Assembly: GCA_002746395.1 (NCBI GenBank) | Contig: NVXA01000011.1 | Span: 32,806 to 39,118, forward strand | Length of the DNA stretch: 6,313 nt | From: Paracoccaceae bacterium | GTDB lineage: Bacteria; Pseudomonadota; Alphaproteobacteria; Rhodobacterales; Rhodobacteraceae | Reading direction: 5' to 3' | Shown: piece by piece, positions 1-6,163 of the stretch | Numbering within the stretch: the first letter of the stretch is position 1 | How the letters are laid out: every line of letters begins with the position of its first letter | Translations under genes and position numbers: made by a program | Notes under the pieces: generated by a model | What the model saw: the letters and a program-made list of their open reading frames with translations, nothing else | Told to the model about the DNA's origin: nothing | The model's database searches: none

Positions 1-1005
1 GTCCACACCACAAAAAACATAGTAATCGCAACAGGTTCCGAGCCATCCGCCCTTCCCGGCGTTACGGTAGACGAGAAGATCGTGGTAACTTCAACAGGCG
101 CATTAAGTCTGCCGAAAGTTCCCAAAAAACTGGTCGTCATCGGCGCTGGTGTGATCGGGCTTGAGCTAGGCTCCGTCTATTCCCGCCTTGGTTCCGAAGT
201 GACAGTTGTCGAATTCCTCGATCAGGTCACCCCCGGTATGGATGGCGAAATTTGCAAAACCTTCCAACGCAGCTTGAAAAAACAAGGTCTGAAGTTCGTG
301 ATGGGCGCCGCGGTTCAAACCGTCGAAACCACCAAGACCAAGGCGAAAGTCACCTATAAACTGCGGAAAAACGATGCCGAAGCAACCATAGACGCAGACG
401 TCGTTCTGGTCGCCACAGGCCGCAAACCCTACACTGATGGCTTGGGCCTAGCAGAAATCGGCGTCGAGATGACAGACCGCGGACAAGTGCAAACCAACGC
501 CCATCTGCAAACAAATGTTGAAGGCGTCTATGCAATCGGCGACGTGGTCATTGGCCCGATGCTGGCCCATAAAGCCGAAGACGAAGGCATGGCCGTGGCC
601 GAAACCATCGCGGGCCAAGCGGGTCATGTGAATTACGACGTCATTCCGGGCGTGATTTACACAAGCCCCGAAATCGCCTCCGTCGGGAAAACCGAGGAGC
701 AGTTGAAAGAAGAAGGCCGCGCTTACAAAGTCGGGAAATTCAGCTTCATGGGCAACGCTCGCGCCAAGGCGAATTTCGCAGGTGAAGGGTTTGTTAAGAT
801 TTTGGCTGATGCCACAACAGATCGTATCTTGGGATGCCACTTGATGGGGCCTGCCGCTGGTGAACTCATCCACGAAATCTGCATTGCTATGGAATTCGGT
901 GCGTCTGCCGAAGACATCGCCCGCACATGCCACGCCCACCCCACGTATTCCGAAGCGGTCCGCGAGGCGGCTTTGGCCTGTGGCGACGGCGCAATTCACG
1001 CCTGA
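1..1005 (+). CDS. lpdA: Dihydrolipoyl dehydrogenase (E3), 5'-truncated by window edge
   Basis: This is the flavoprotein E3 subunit of 2-oxo acid dehydrogenase complexes. It reoxidises protein-bound dihydrolipoamide with NAD+ in the cytoplasm. The reading frame is open from base 1 to the TGA at 1003-1005, giving 334 residues. The usual length is about 460, so roughly 130 N-terminal residues lie outside the window, including the first FAD-binding motif and the redox-active cysteine pair. Visible in the fragment are VIATGSEP near residues 8-15, the NAD-binding GAGVIG at 48-53, the second FAD-contact motif YAIGDV at 177-182, and the C-terminal dimerisation domain. That domain carries the catalytic dyad HAHPTYSE (His313, Glu318 of the fragment). 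The frame has no interruption. The gene converges on dnaJ and ends 5 nt before a shared terminator. Which complex it serves (2-oxoglutarate, pyruvate or other) cannot be told here; the wording resembles the 2-oxoglutarate dehydrogenase E3 of Rhodobacteraceae. Confidence 0.95.
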   Translation, partial: VHTTKNIVIATGSEPSALPGVTVDEKIVVTSTGALSLPKVPKKLVVIGAGVIGLELGSVYSRLGSEVTVVEFLDQVTPGMDGEICKTFQRSLKKQGLKFVMGAAVQTVETTKTKAKVTYKLRKNDAEATIDADVVLVATGRKPYTDGLGLAEIGVEMTDRGQVQTNAHLQTNVEGVYAIGDVVIGPMLAHKAEDEGMAVAETIAGQAGHVNYDVIPGVIYTSPEIASVGKTEEQLKEEGRAYKVGKFSFMGNARAKANFAGEGFVKILADATTDRILGCHLMGPAAGELIHEICIAMEFGASAEDIARTCHAHPTYSEAVREAALACGDGAIHA

Positions 1006-1009
1006 TACG

Positions 1010-1043
1010 AAAAAGGGACGACCTGAACGGGCCGTCCCTTTTA
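1010..1043. terminator. Bidirectional intrinsic terminator between lpdA and dnaJ
   Basis: The arms AAAAGGGACG (1011-1020) and CGTCCCTTTT (1033-1042) are perfect reverse complements. After one A/C mismatch the helix can continue with C-G, C-G and T-G pairs, leaving a short GAAC loop. On the + strand the stem ends in TTTTAATAT, 5 nt after the lpdA stop. On the - strand it ends in TTTTTCG, about 30 nt after the dnaJ stop. The GC-rich core with A-tract and T-tract arms on both sides is the standard form of a terminator shared by convergent genes. Confidence 0.88.
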
Positions 1044-1051
1044 ATATAAGT

Positions 1052-1076
1052 TTAACGCAGATTAATCAGGCGTTAA
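1052..1076. repeat. Inverted repeat overlapping the dnaJ stop codon
   Basis: The arms TTAACGC (1052-1058) and GCGTTAA (1070-1076) are perfect reverse complements around an 11-nt centre. The centre contains the 8-bp palindrome GATTAATC (1060-1067). The right arm overlaps the dnaJ TAA stop at 1073-1075. There is no T-tract, so it does not look like a terminator by itself. It could be a protein-binding dyad, a stabilising 3' hairpin on dnaJ mRNA, or chance in an AT-rich gap. Confidence 0.4.
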
Positions 1077-2218
1077 CCCTTCACGTCTTCCCAAAAGCTT
1101 TTAACTTTACCGAAAAAGTGACTGGAAGCGGGGTTGTTTTCGTTGCTCAATTCTTCGAATTCCTTAAGAAGCTCTTTTTGCCGTGAAGTCAGGTTAACCG
1201 GTGTTTCAACTGCCAGTTCGATATACAAATCGCCAGCACCACCACCGCGCAATGACGGCATACCTTTGCCGCGAAGCCGCAGTTGTTTGCCTGATTGCAC
1301 GCCTGCGGGAACCTTCACACGGGAACGCCCACCATCCAAGGTTGGTGCTTCAAGTTCACCACCGATGGCTGCTGTCGCCATAGAAATAGGGATTTGGCAA
1401 AACAGGTTCTGGTTTTCGCGTTCGAATATCTCGTGCGCATGTACCTCGATAAAGATGTACAAATCGCCCGTCGGCCCGCCACGCAAACCTGCTTCGCCCT
1501 CGGCAGCTAAACGAATGCGCGTGCCGGTTTCAACGCCTGCCGGAATGTTAACATTCAGCGAACGGTTCTGTTGAACACGCCCCGCACCAGCGCAAGTTCC
1601 GCAAGGGTTTTTGATGATTTGGCCACGGCCCGAACATGTCGGACAGCCGCGTTCAACGGTAAAGAAGCCTTGCTGTGCGCGCACTTTGCCCATGCCGGAA
1701 CAGGTTGGGCAGGTCGTCGGTTCAGCCCCGCCTTCAGCGCCCGTTCCGTTGCAGGTGTCGCAACCCACTGAACTTGGCACAGAAATTGTCGCTTGCTTAC
1801 CTGTGTAGGCTTCTTCCAGCGTCACGCCCAAATTGTAGCGTAAATCCGAGCCGCGCGTGGCCCGTTGCCCACCGCGACGACCGCCGCCACCAGCGAAGCC
1901 GCCGAACAAATCATCGAACACATCGGAAAACGCGCTGCCAAAATCGCCGTGCCCAGGGCGAAAACCGCCGCCTGCACTGGCGCCAGTGCCACCTTCAAAG
2001 GCTGCATGACCATAACGGTCATACGCAGCTTTCTTCTCGGCATCCTTCAGGATGTCGTAGGCTTCGTTAACTTCTTTGAACTGCTCTTCGGCGTTCGGGT
2101 TATCCTGATTTTGATCGGGGTGAAGCTCTTTCACCTTTCGGCGATAAGCTACCTTCAGTTCAGCAGCCTCCGCCGTTCGAACGGCTCCGAGGACTTCGTA
2201 ATAGTCACGTTTTGACAT
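1073..2218 (-). CDS. dnaJ: Chaperone protein DnaJ (Hsp40, type I)
   Basis: This is the cytoplasmic J-domain co-chaperone. It delivers unfolded clients to DnaK and stimulates DnaK's ATPase. The protein has 381 residues, the normal length. The J domain is at about 4-70 with the HPD tripeptide at 33-35. A Gly/Phe-rich linker covers about 75-117. The zinc-binding domain at about 153-213 has four CxxCxGxG repeats: [24 protein letters not shown] and CGTCAGAG. Two beta-rich substrate-binding domains and a C-terminal dimerisation segment follow. The start at 2218 is chosen because [11 protein letters not shown] is the conserved N-terminus and an AAGGGA ribosome binding site sits 9 nt upstream. An ATG 13 codons earlier has no family support and lies in the intergenic hairpin region. 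The residue after HPD is Gln36, where most relatives have Arg or Lys. The gene lies 71 nt downstream of dnaK in the same direction and is probably cotranscribed from the dnaK heat-shock promoter. Confidence 0.97.
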   Translation of the reverse strand: MSKRDYYEVLGAVRTAEAAELKVAYRRKVKELHPDQNQDNPNAEEQFKEVNEAYDILKDAEKKAAYDRYGHAAFEGGTGASAGGGFRPGHGDFGSAFSDVFDDLFGGFAGGGGRRGGQRATRGSDLRYNLGVTLEEAYTGKQATISVPSSVGCDTCNGTGAEGGAEPTTCPTCSGMGKVRAQQGFFTVERGCPTCSGRGQIIKNPCGTCAGAGRVQQNRSLNVNIPAGVETGTRIRLAAEGEAGLRGGPTGDLYIFIEVHAHEIFERENQNLFCQIPISMATAAIGGELEAPTLDGGRSRVKVPAGVQSGKQLRLRGKGMPSLRGGGAGDLYIELAVETPVNLTSRQKELLKEFEELSNENNPASSHFFGKVKSFWEDVKG

Positions 2219-2227
2219 ACGGAATAT

Positions 2228-2233
2228 TCCCTT
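2228..2233 (-). promoter_or_regulatory. Ribosome binding site that fixes the dnaJ start
   Basis: On the - strand AAGGGA lies 9 nt before the ATG at 2218. It supports that start over the in-frame ATG at 2257, which has no comparable purine-rich site upstream. Confidence 0.75.
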
Positions 2234-2241
2234 ATCCAAAC

Positions 2242-2271
2242 AAAACGGCCCGCCCAATCAGGGGCGGGCCG
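2242..2271 (-). terminator. Terminator-like hairpin between dnaK and dnaJ
   Basis: On the - strand a perfect 10-bp GC-rich stem is formed by CGGCCCGCCC (2246-2255 on the + strand) and GGGCGGGCCG (2262-2271), with a 6-nt loop. Read in the dnaK direction, the stem is followed directly by TTTTGTTT. It starts 18 nt after the dnaK stop and ends before the dnaJ ribosome binding site. It has the form of an intrinsic terminator. Since dnaJ follows at once with no obvious promoter of its own, partial termination or a 3' stability hairpin that sets the dnaK:dnaJ mRNA ratio is the likely role. That role is inferred. Confidence 0.7.
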
Positions 2272-2289
2272 GAATTGTTGCAAGCCTGA

Positions 2290-4200
2290 TTAGGCTTTGT
2301 CTTCTTCGTCGAGGTCCTCGAAGTCGGCATCAACAACATCGCTGTCATCAACTTCGCTCTCGGCTGTGGCTGCCTCGGCTTCAGCAGCTTCCTGCTGTTC
2401 CTTGTAGATGGCCTCGCCTAGTTTCATCGCGGCTTCAGCCACATCCTGACTGCGAACCTTGATGGCTTCGGCGTCGTCACCTTCCAGAGCTTCCTTCAGG
2501 TTTTTGATCGACATTTCGATAACTTCAACCGTTGTCGGGTCAACCTTCTCACCGTGTTCCTCAAGCGACTTTTCGGTGCTGTGGATCAGGCTTTCAGCGG
2601 AGTTACGCGCCTCGACCATTTCCTTCTTCTCTTTATCAGCCTCGGCGTTATCCTCGGCTTCGCGCACCATTGCTTCGATATCCTCGTCAGAAAGACCACC
2701 GGATGCTTGAATGGTGATTTTCTGTTCTTTGCCAGTGCCCTTGTCTTTAGCCGAAACCGAAACAATACCGTTGGCATCAATATCAAACGCAACTTCGATC
2801 TGCGGAACACCGCGTGGTGCTGGCGGGATCTGCTCAAGATTAAACTGGCCGAGCATCTTATTGTCGGTCGCCATCTCGCGCTCACCCTGGAACACACGAA
2901 TTGTCACAGCGTTCTGGTTATCTTCGGCCGTCGAGAACACCTGACCCTTTTTCGTAGGGATCGTGGTGTTGCGGTCGATCAGGCGTGTGAATACACCACC
3001 CAGAGTTTCGATACCAAGCGACAACGGTGTCACATCCAGCAGAACAACATCCTTGACGTCGCCCTGAAGAATACCGGCCTGAATAGCAGCACCCATGGCA
3101 ACCACTTCGTCAGGGTTAACACCTTTGTGCGGCTCTTTACCGAAGAACGCAGTCACTTCTTCGATCACTTTTGGCATACGGGTCATACCACCAACCAGAA
3201 CAACCTCGTCAATGTCGCCTTTGGTCAGACCAGCATCTTTCAACGCGGCGGCACAAGGTTTCATGGACTGTTTGATCAGGTCGCCAACCAGCGATTCCAG
3301 TTTCGCGCGGGTCAGTTTCATGACCAAGTGCAAAGGCTGGCTGGTTTTTGGGTCCATCGTGATGAACGGCATGTTAATTTCGGTTTGAGTCGCCGAAGAC
3401 AATTCGATCTTCGCTTTCTCGGCACCTTCTTTAAGACGCTGAAGCGCCATTTTGTCGTTCTTCAGATCAACGCCGTTTTCTTTTTTGAACTCTTTGGCAA
3501 GGTATTCAACGATACGCATATCGAAGTCTTCACCGCCAAGGAACGTGTCACCGTTGGTGGATTTCACTTCAAACAAGCCGTCGTCGATTTCCAAGATAGA
3601 TACATCGAATGTACCGCCACCAAGGTCATAAACCGCAATCGTTTTGCCGCCCTCTTTATCAAGGCCGTAAGCCAGCGCTGCCGCTGTCGGCTCGTTGATA
3701 ATACGCAGCACTTCGAGGCCGGCGATTTTGCCCGCATCTTTAGTTGCCTGACGCTGAGCGTCGTTGAAATACGCTGGCACGGTGATAACGGCTTGCGTCA
3801 CACCTTGGCCAAGATAATCCTCGGCGGTTTCTTTCATTTTGCCCAAGATGAACGCGGAAATCTGCGAAGGGGAGTATTTCTCACCCTGTGCTTCAACCCA
3901 TGCGTCGCCCTGACCGCTATCAACGATCTTGTATGGAACCATGTCCATATCTTTCGTTACCATCGGATCATCAATCCGGCGGCCAACAAGACGTTTAATG
4001 GCAGATAGTGTGTTTTCAGGATTTGTCACAGCCTGACGTTTGGCAGCTTGGCCAACGAGGCGCTCTTCATCTGTGAAACCTACGATAGACGGCGTTGTGC
4101 GCGCGCCTTCAGAGTTTTCAATAACTTTAGCTTGCGCACCATCCATGATGGCCACGCAGGAGTTTGTAGTTCCAAGGTCAATACCGATAACTTTAGACAT
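2290..4200 (-). CDS. dnaK: Molecular chaperone DnaK (Hsp70)
   Basis: This is the ATP-driven Hsp70 chaperone of the cytoplasm. It binds exposed hydrophobic peptides and works with DnaJ and GrpE in folding, disaggregation and heat-shock control. The protein has 636 residues, the normal alphaproteobacterial size. The nucleotide-binding domain covers about 1-383: phosphate-1 motif IDLGTTNS at 7-14, a catalytic-type lysine at 69, phosphate-2 motif DLGGGTFD at 192-199 with Thr197, and the adenosine motif [12 protein letters not shown] near 334-345. The interdomain linker VVLLDVTP is at 385-392. The beta-sandwich substrate domain runs to about 500, followed by the helical lid and an acidic tail rich in Asp and Glu. 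The start at 4200 gives the universal [15 protein letters not shown]-terminus and has an AAAGGAAG ribosome binding site. In-frame ATGs at 4242 and 4266 would add 14 or 22 residues that do not look like DnaK and have no good site. grpE is not nearby. Confidence 0.98.
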   Translation of the reverse strand: MSKVIGIDLGTTNSCVAIMDGAQAKVIENSEGARTTPSIVGFTDEERLVGQAAKRQAVTNPENTLSAIKRLVGRRIDDPMVTKDMDMVPYKIVDSGQGDAWVEAQGEKYSPSQISAFILGKMKETAEDYLGQGVTQAVITVPAYFNDAQRQATKDAGKIAGLEVLRIINEPTAAALAYGLDKEGGKTIAVYDLGGGTFDVSILEIDDGLFEVKSTNGDTFLGGEDFDMRIVEYLAKEFKKENGVDLKNDKMALQRLKEGAEKAKIELSSATQTEINMPFITMDPKTSQPLHLVMKLTRAKLESLVGDLIKQSMKPCAAALKDAGLTKGDIDEVVLVGGMTRMPKVIEEVTAFFGKEPHKGVNPDEVVAMGAAIQAGILQGDVKDVVLLDVTPLSLGIETLGGVFTRLIDRNTTIPTKKGQVFSTAEDNQNAVTIRVFQGEREMATDNKMLGQFNLEQIPPAPRGVPQIEVAFDIDANGIVSVSAKDKGTGKEQKITIQASGGLSDEDIEAMVREAEDNAEADKEKKEMVEARNSAESLIHSTEKSLEEHGEKVDPTTVEVIEMSIKNLKEALEGDDAEAIKVRSQDVAEAAMKLGEAIYKEQQEAAEAEAATAESEVDDSDVVDADFEDLDEEDKA

Positions 4201-4205
4201 CTTGT

Positions 4206-4213
4206 CTTCCTTT
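4206..4213 (-). promoter_or_regulatory. Ribosome binding site that fixes the dnaK start
   Basis: On the - strand AAAGGAAG lies 5 nt before the ATG at 4200. This is a strong Shine-Dalgarno match at normal spacing and rejects the upstream in-frame ATGs. Confidence 0.8.
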
Positions 4214-4227
4214 CTAGCGGCGAGTGT

Positions 4228-4259
4228 GAAGTTCGGGTCCATTATGGCCCCCGGACTTC
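4228..4259 (-). promoter_or_regulatory. Hairpin in the dnaK 5' leader, proximal
   Basis: The arms GAAGTTCGGG (4228-4237 on the + strand) and CCCGGACTTC (4250-4259) pair with one mismatch around a 12-nt loop. The hairpin ends 27 nt before the dnaK start codon, so it does not cover the ribosome binding site directly. It may stabilise the leader or take part in temperature-dependent folding. The pairing is read from the sequence; any function is inferred. Confidence 0.4.
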
Positions 4260-4271
4260 TTCCCATAAGGT

Positions 4272-4290
4272 GACCCCCGATGCGGGGATC
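4272..4290 (-). promoter_or_regulatory. GC hairpin near the 5' end of the dnaK leader
   Basis: The arms GACCCCCG (4272-4279) and CGGGGATC (4283-4290) form an 8-bp stem with one G-T wobble pair on the transcript and a 3-nt loop. It lies just downstream of the predicted transcription start of dnaK, so it would form a cap-like 5' hairpin that could protect the mRNA. There is no T-tract after it, so it is not an intrinsic terminator. Confidence 0.45.
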
Positions 4291-4301
4291 GTTTGAAGGG
4301 T

Positions 4302-4330
4302 ATATAGGAGGCGTTTTTGCAGGCTACAAG
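4302..4330 (-). promoter_or_regulatory. RpoH (sigma-32)-type heat-shock promoter of dnaK
   Basis: On the - strand, CTTGTA (4330-4325) and CCTATAT (4308-4302) are separated by 16 nt. This fits the alphaproteobacterial heat-shock pattern of a CTTG -35 core and a CYTATNT -10 core. The predicted start of transcription is near 4295, giving a leader of about 95 nt. The DNA upstream of the -35 is A-rich on this strand (A runs around 4346-4361), which may help recruit polymerase. A second copy of CTTGTAG lies exactly 10 bp further upstream. Confidence 0.75.
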
Positions 4331-4373
4331 CGTCTACAAGGGGTCTTTTTCACGTTTTTTTGAAGTAAATGCA

Positions 4374-4402
4374 GAATCTATGGGTTTTAGGCCAACAGAT
4401 TC
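4374..4402 (-). other. Imperfect hairpin downstream of the hydratase gene
   Basis: GAATCT (4374-4379) and AGATTC (4397-4402) form a 6-bp stem that can extend inward through a G-T, a T-A and two G-C pairs with one mismatch. It begins 7 nt after the hydratase stop codon on the - strand. No T-tract follows, so it is at best a weak terminator or a 3' stabilising hairpin. Some readthrough from the upstream operon into dnaK is therefore possible. Confidence 0.3.
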
Positions 4403-4409
4403 ATATTCC

Positions 4410-4859
4410 TTAAGAAAAATAGTGCCTCGTTATCCATTCAGCGACCAGTGCGGGCTTCTCGTTTCCTTCGATTTCAATTGTTACTTTCAGGGTCTGTGAA
4501 ACCTCCGTCGCACCCACCGTGATCGCAATCAACTCAAACCGCCCGCGTACCCGTTTTCCGGCGGCGACGGGCGATATGAAACGGACACGATCAAACCCGT
4601 AATTAATGCTGTGCGTCAGCCCCTTAATCAGCGGTACTGCTTCCTCCGCCATTGCGCTTAACAGCGACAACGTCAAAAACCCGTGCGCAATCGCCCCACC
4701 AAAAGGCGTGGCTTTGGCTTTTTCGGGGTCAACATGAATAAATTGCTGGTCTTCAGTTACATCCGCAAACAGCCCGATGCGATCCTGATCCATAAGAAAC
4801 CAACGGGAAACGCCAACTTCTTTGCCCAGCAACGCCTCTAGGTCCTTCGGAGAAATCAC
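4410..4859 (-). CDS. MaoC/NodN-family acyl-CoA hydratase (hotdog fold)
   Basis: This 149-residue protein belongs to the single-hotdog MaoC-like hydratases, which add water to trans-2-enoyl-CoA to give (R)-3-hydroxyacyl-CoA. The key stretch is FADVTEDQQFIHVD at 31-44, where Asp37 and His42 have the D-x4-H spacing of the hydratase-2 active site (as in PhaJ). It is followed by FGGAIAHGFLTLSLLS, which closely matches NodN/MaoC proteins. The length is normal for a stand-alone hydratase. The start is GTG at 4859, chosen because it overlaps the preceding thioesterase stop as GTGA, has AAAAGGA at good spacing, and gives a full-length N-terminus. The next internal ATG would remove 22 residues. It is the last gene of a coupled three-gene unit upstream of dnaK. 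The true substrate is unknown; catalysis is inferred from the conserved pair of residues. Confidence 0.85.
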   Translation of the reverse strand: MISPKDLEALLGKEVGVSRWFLMDQDRIGLFADVTEDQQFIHVDPEKAKATPFGGAIAHGFLTLSLLSAMAEEAVPLIKGLTHSINYGFDRVRFISPVAAGKRVRGRFELIAITVGATEVSQTLKVTIEIEGNEKPALVAEWITRHYFS

Positions 4860-5230
4860 TCCAGCATCCTTTTATTTCCATCACCATCCACAGCAACAAA
4901 AACGAACTTGGCCTCTGTTACCTTAAGGCGAATACCCTCCGGCAGGCGGGTTATCCATGCCTCCACGCCAACATGCATAGATGTGGTGCCCTCTTTCAAC
5001 AGCTCCGAATAGATCGTTACCAGATCACCAACATGCACCGGCTTGTGGAACGTCATCGCGTTCACCGCAACCGTCGCAACTTTCCCGTTAGAACGGGTCC
5101 GTGCCACGACCGAGGCCCCCAAATCCATCTGCGCCATCAACCAGCCGCCGAAAATATCACCATTGGCGTTTGTATCAGCAGGCATCGCAATCGTTTGCAA
5201 GGCAAGCATGCCCTTAGGTTCTTCATTCAT
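4856..5230 (-). CDS. yciA: YciA-type acyl-CoA thioesterase (hotdog fold)
   Basis: This 124-residue protein matches the YciA/BACH class of hotdog acyl-CoA thioesterases, which hydrolyse acyl-CoA to free fatty acid and CoA in the cytoplasm. The N-terminal block MPADTNANGDIFGGWLMAQM-D at 16-36 is the family signature. Asp36 sits where the catalytic Asp of YciA falls, and the GDIFGGW turn and central helix precede the substrate channel. NAMTFHKPVHVGDLV at about 57-71 is the second conserved block. The C-terminus ends soon after the last beta strand, so the protein is compact and complete. The start codon overlaps the stop of the upstream permease as ATGA, and an AAAAAGG site lies about 8 nt upstream. 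The stop overlaps the hydratase start. This suggests translational coupling across all three genes. Substrate chain length cannot be read from the sequence. Confidence 0.9.
   Translation of the reverse strand: MNEEPKGMLALQTIAMPADTNANGDIFGGWLMAQMDLGASVVARTRSNGKVATVAVNAMTFHKPVHVGDLVTIYSELLKEGTTSMHVGVEAWITRLPEGIRLKVTEAKFVFVAVDGDGNKRMLE
4866..4873 (-). promoter_or_regulatory. Ribosome binding site supporting the GTG start of the hydratase
   Basis: On the - strand AAAAGGAT lies within the last codons of the thioesterase gene, with its AAGGA core 7 nt before the GTG at 4859. It supports GTG as the start although a later ATG exists. Confidence 0.65.
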
Positions 5231-6057
5231 ATTTTAGACCTTTTTCCCCAGCTTTCGCTCATATTTTTACGAAGCCAGAATTCAATCATCATAGCAATCA
5301 TTACCAGCGTTAACGAAAGATAAACAGGATATTCCATGTTCGTATTCCGAGGGAAGTAATTCACAAACGCATGGCCACGGGCTTGATCAATGGTATGAAA
5401 CAGCGGGTTCCAGTCGAACCATGCCACCATAGATGCTGACATGTAATTCGCAGGCAACATCTTGCCGCTGGTTATCATATTGGCGCGCCGATAAAGGTTC
5501 GCCAACATTGGTATGAACTTCGGTGCAAACGGTGTCAGAACTCCGAACATCAACCCAATCGCAATGCCACTTGCCCATGCCATGAAAAACGGAAATATCA
5601 GACCGGCAGGATTGTAAAACTCCAATCCGCCCCGCAGGATATGAACTACAACTAGGATGATCGCGAACGCCAGCACTTGCAGATACAGGCCCGAAAGAAC
5701 AGCCGACATTATATTTAAAAGCGAACTAATCGGTGTGTGTAAAGTAAGTCCACCAAGCGGCGCCACAGCGCCCATAGCCGATTTTACAGCCTTGTTATGG
5801 ACCAAAAACAGAAAGATGCCTGTAAGTAGGAAAATGACGAAATCCCCGCGAATGGCCGCCGATTTTATCCCAATAACGGTAAAAAGCACAAAAAACACAG
5901 CCAGCATTAATAGGCTTTGAAACATCACGAGCCCCAACCCAAGCGTTGCGTTCCCGCTGGATGTTCGCGCACTTCTGACAATCGAATGGAACAACAGCTC
6001 CATAAACGACATGCTTGCGCCGAATAAGGTTTTGTTAACTTTGGTCTTAATTTCCAT
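5227..6057 (-). CDS. ABC-2 type export permease, polysaccharide (KpsM/Wzm-like)
   Basis: This 276-residue inner-membrane protein resembles the membrane subunit of ABC exporters for capsule or O-antigen polysaccharides. Hydrophobic segments lie at about 39-63, 72-91, 112-141, 151-177 and 243-263, with no cleavable signal peptide. An amphipathic N-terminal region (LLFHSIVRSARTSSGN) precedes the first segment, as in the family. The stretch WNPLFHTIDQARG at 216-228 matches the NPLxHxxxxxRG motif of ABC-2 polysaccharide permeases. The length is close to the usual 260 or so. The ATG at 6057 has AAGGGA 6 nt upstream. The gene overlaps the thioesterase by ATGA. No nucleotide-binding ATPase subunit lies in the window, and the upstream neighbour is divergent, so its partner must be encoded elsewhere. 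The exported substrate is unknown; polysaccharide is inferred from family resemblance. Confidence 0.82.
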   Translation of the reverse strand: MEIKTKVNKTLFGASMSFMELLFHSIVRSARTSSGNATLGLGLVMFQSLLMLAVFFVLFTVIGIKSAAIRGDFVIFLLTGIFLFLVHNKAVKSAMGAVAPLGGLTLHTPISSLLNIMSAVLSGLYLQVLAFAIILVVVHILRGGLEFYNPAGLIFPFFMAWASGIAIGLMFGVLTPFAPKFIPMLANLYRRANMITSGKMLPANYMSASMVAWFDWNPLFHTIDQARGHAFVNYFPRNTNMEYPVYLSLTLVMIAMMIEFWLRKNMSESWGKRSKI

Positions 6058-6163
6058 TAATAATCCCTTAGCCTGCCTAAAAACACGCCTTGCCCAAAAC
6101 CGTCACTTGCGTACATATAGCCTTTACCATTATCCGCGCAGCTTATGCAAAAGGCTTTAACAA
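6058..6163. promoter_or_regulatory. Divergent intergenic region between the permease operon and cysQ
   Basis: This 106-nt gap must hold the promoters for two diverging units. On the + strand TTGCCC (6090-6095) with an AT-rich TACATA/CATATA stretch (6112-6119) is a weak sigma-70-like candidate for cysQ. I see no convincing promoter for the permease operon on the - strand. Ribosome binding sites are visible at both ends: AAGGGA (6064-6069, - strand) and AAAAGG (6149-6154, + strand). Confidence 0.35.
6119..6156 (+). promoter_or_regulatory. Possible helix covering the cysQ ribosome binding site
   Basis: AGCCTTT (6119-6125) is the perfect reverse complement of AAAGGCT (6150-6156), which contains the AAAGG ribosome binding site of cysQ. 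The loop would be 24 nt. If transcription starts upstream of 6119, this 7-bp helix could hide the site. The pairing is short and could be chance. Confidence 0.25.

Noticed and set aside
448..999. 183-codon - strand open frame opposite lpdA
   Set aside because: It lies fully inside a well-supported lpdA coding region, has no recognisable domain and no ribosome binding site evidence.
1134..2215. Several + strand open frames opposite dnaJ (up to 146 codons)
   Set aside because: All overlap dnaJ on the other strand, overlap one another in different frames and give low-complexity Arg, Pro and Ala-rich products typical of shadow frames.
2219..2257. N-terminal extension of DnaJ from ATG at 2257
   Set aside because: The added 13 residues are encoded by the terminator-like hairpin and ribosome binding site region, and the conserved DnaJ start is [11 protein letters not shown].
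2554..4008. Long + strand open frame opposite dnaK as a real gene
   Set aside because: Its codons are in register with dnaK as reverse complements, its product is rich in Phe, His and Arg as expected from an antisense of dnaK, and no promoter or ribosome binding site supports it. dnaK itself is certain.
4201..4266. N-terminal extension of DnaK from ATG at 4266 or 4242
   Set aside because: The extra residues do not resemble any DnaK N-terminus, they lie in the hairpin leader, and the strong ribosome binding site serves the ATG at 4200.
4272..4290. Intrinsic terminator before dnaK
   Set aside because: The stem is GC-rich, but no T-tract follows in the dnaK direction, and it lies in the dnaK leader, where termination would oppose expression.
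4973..5323. 116-codon + strand open frame across the thioesterase-permease junction
   Set aside because: It is antisense to two coupled genes with clear family matches and shows no conserved motif of its own.
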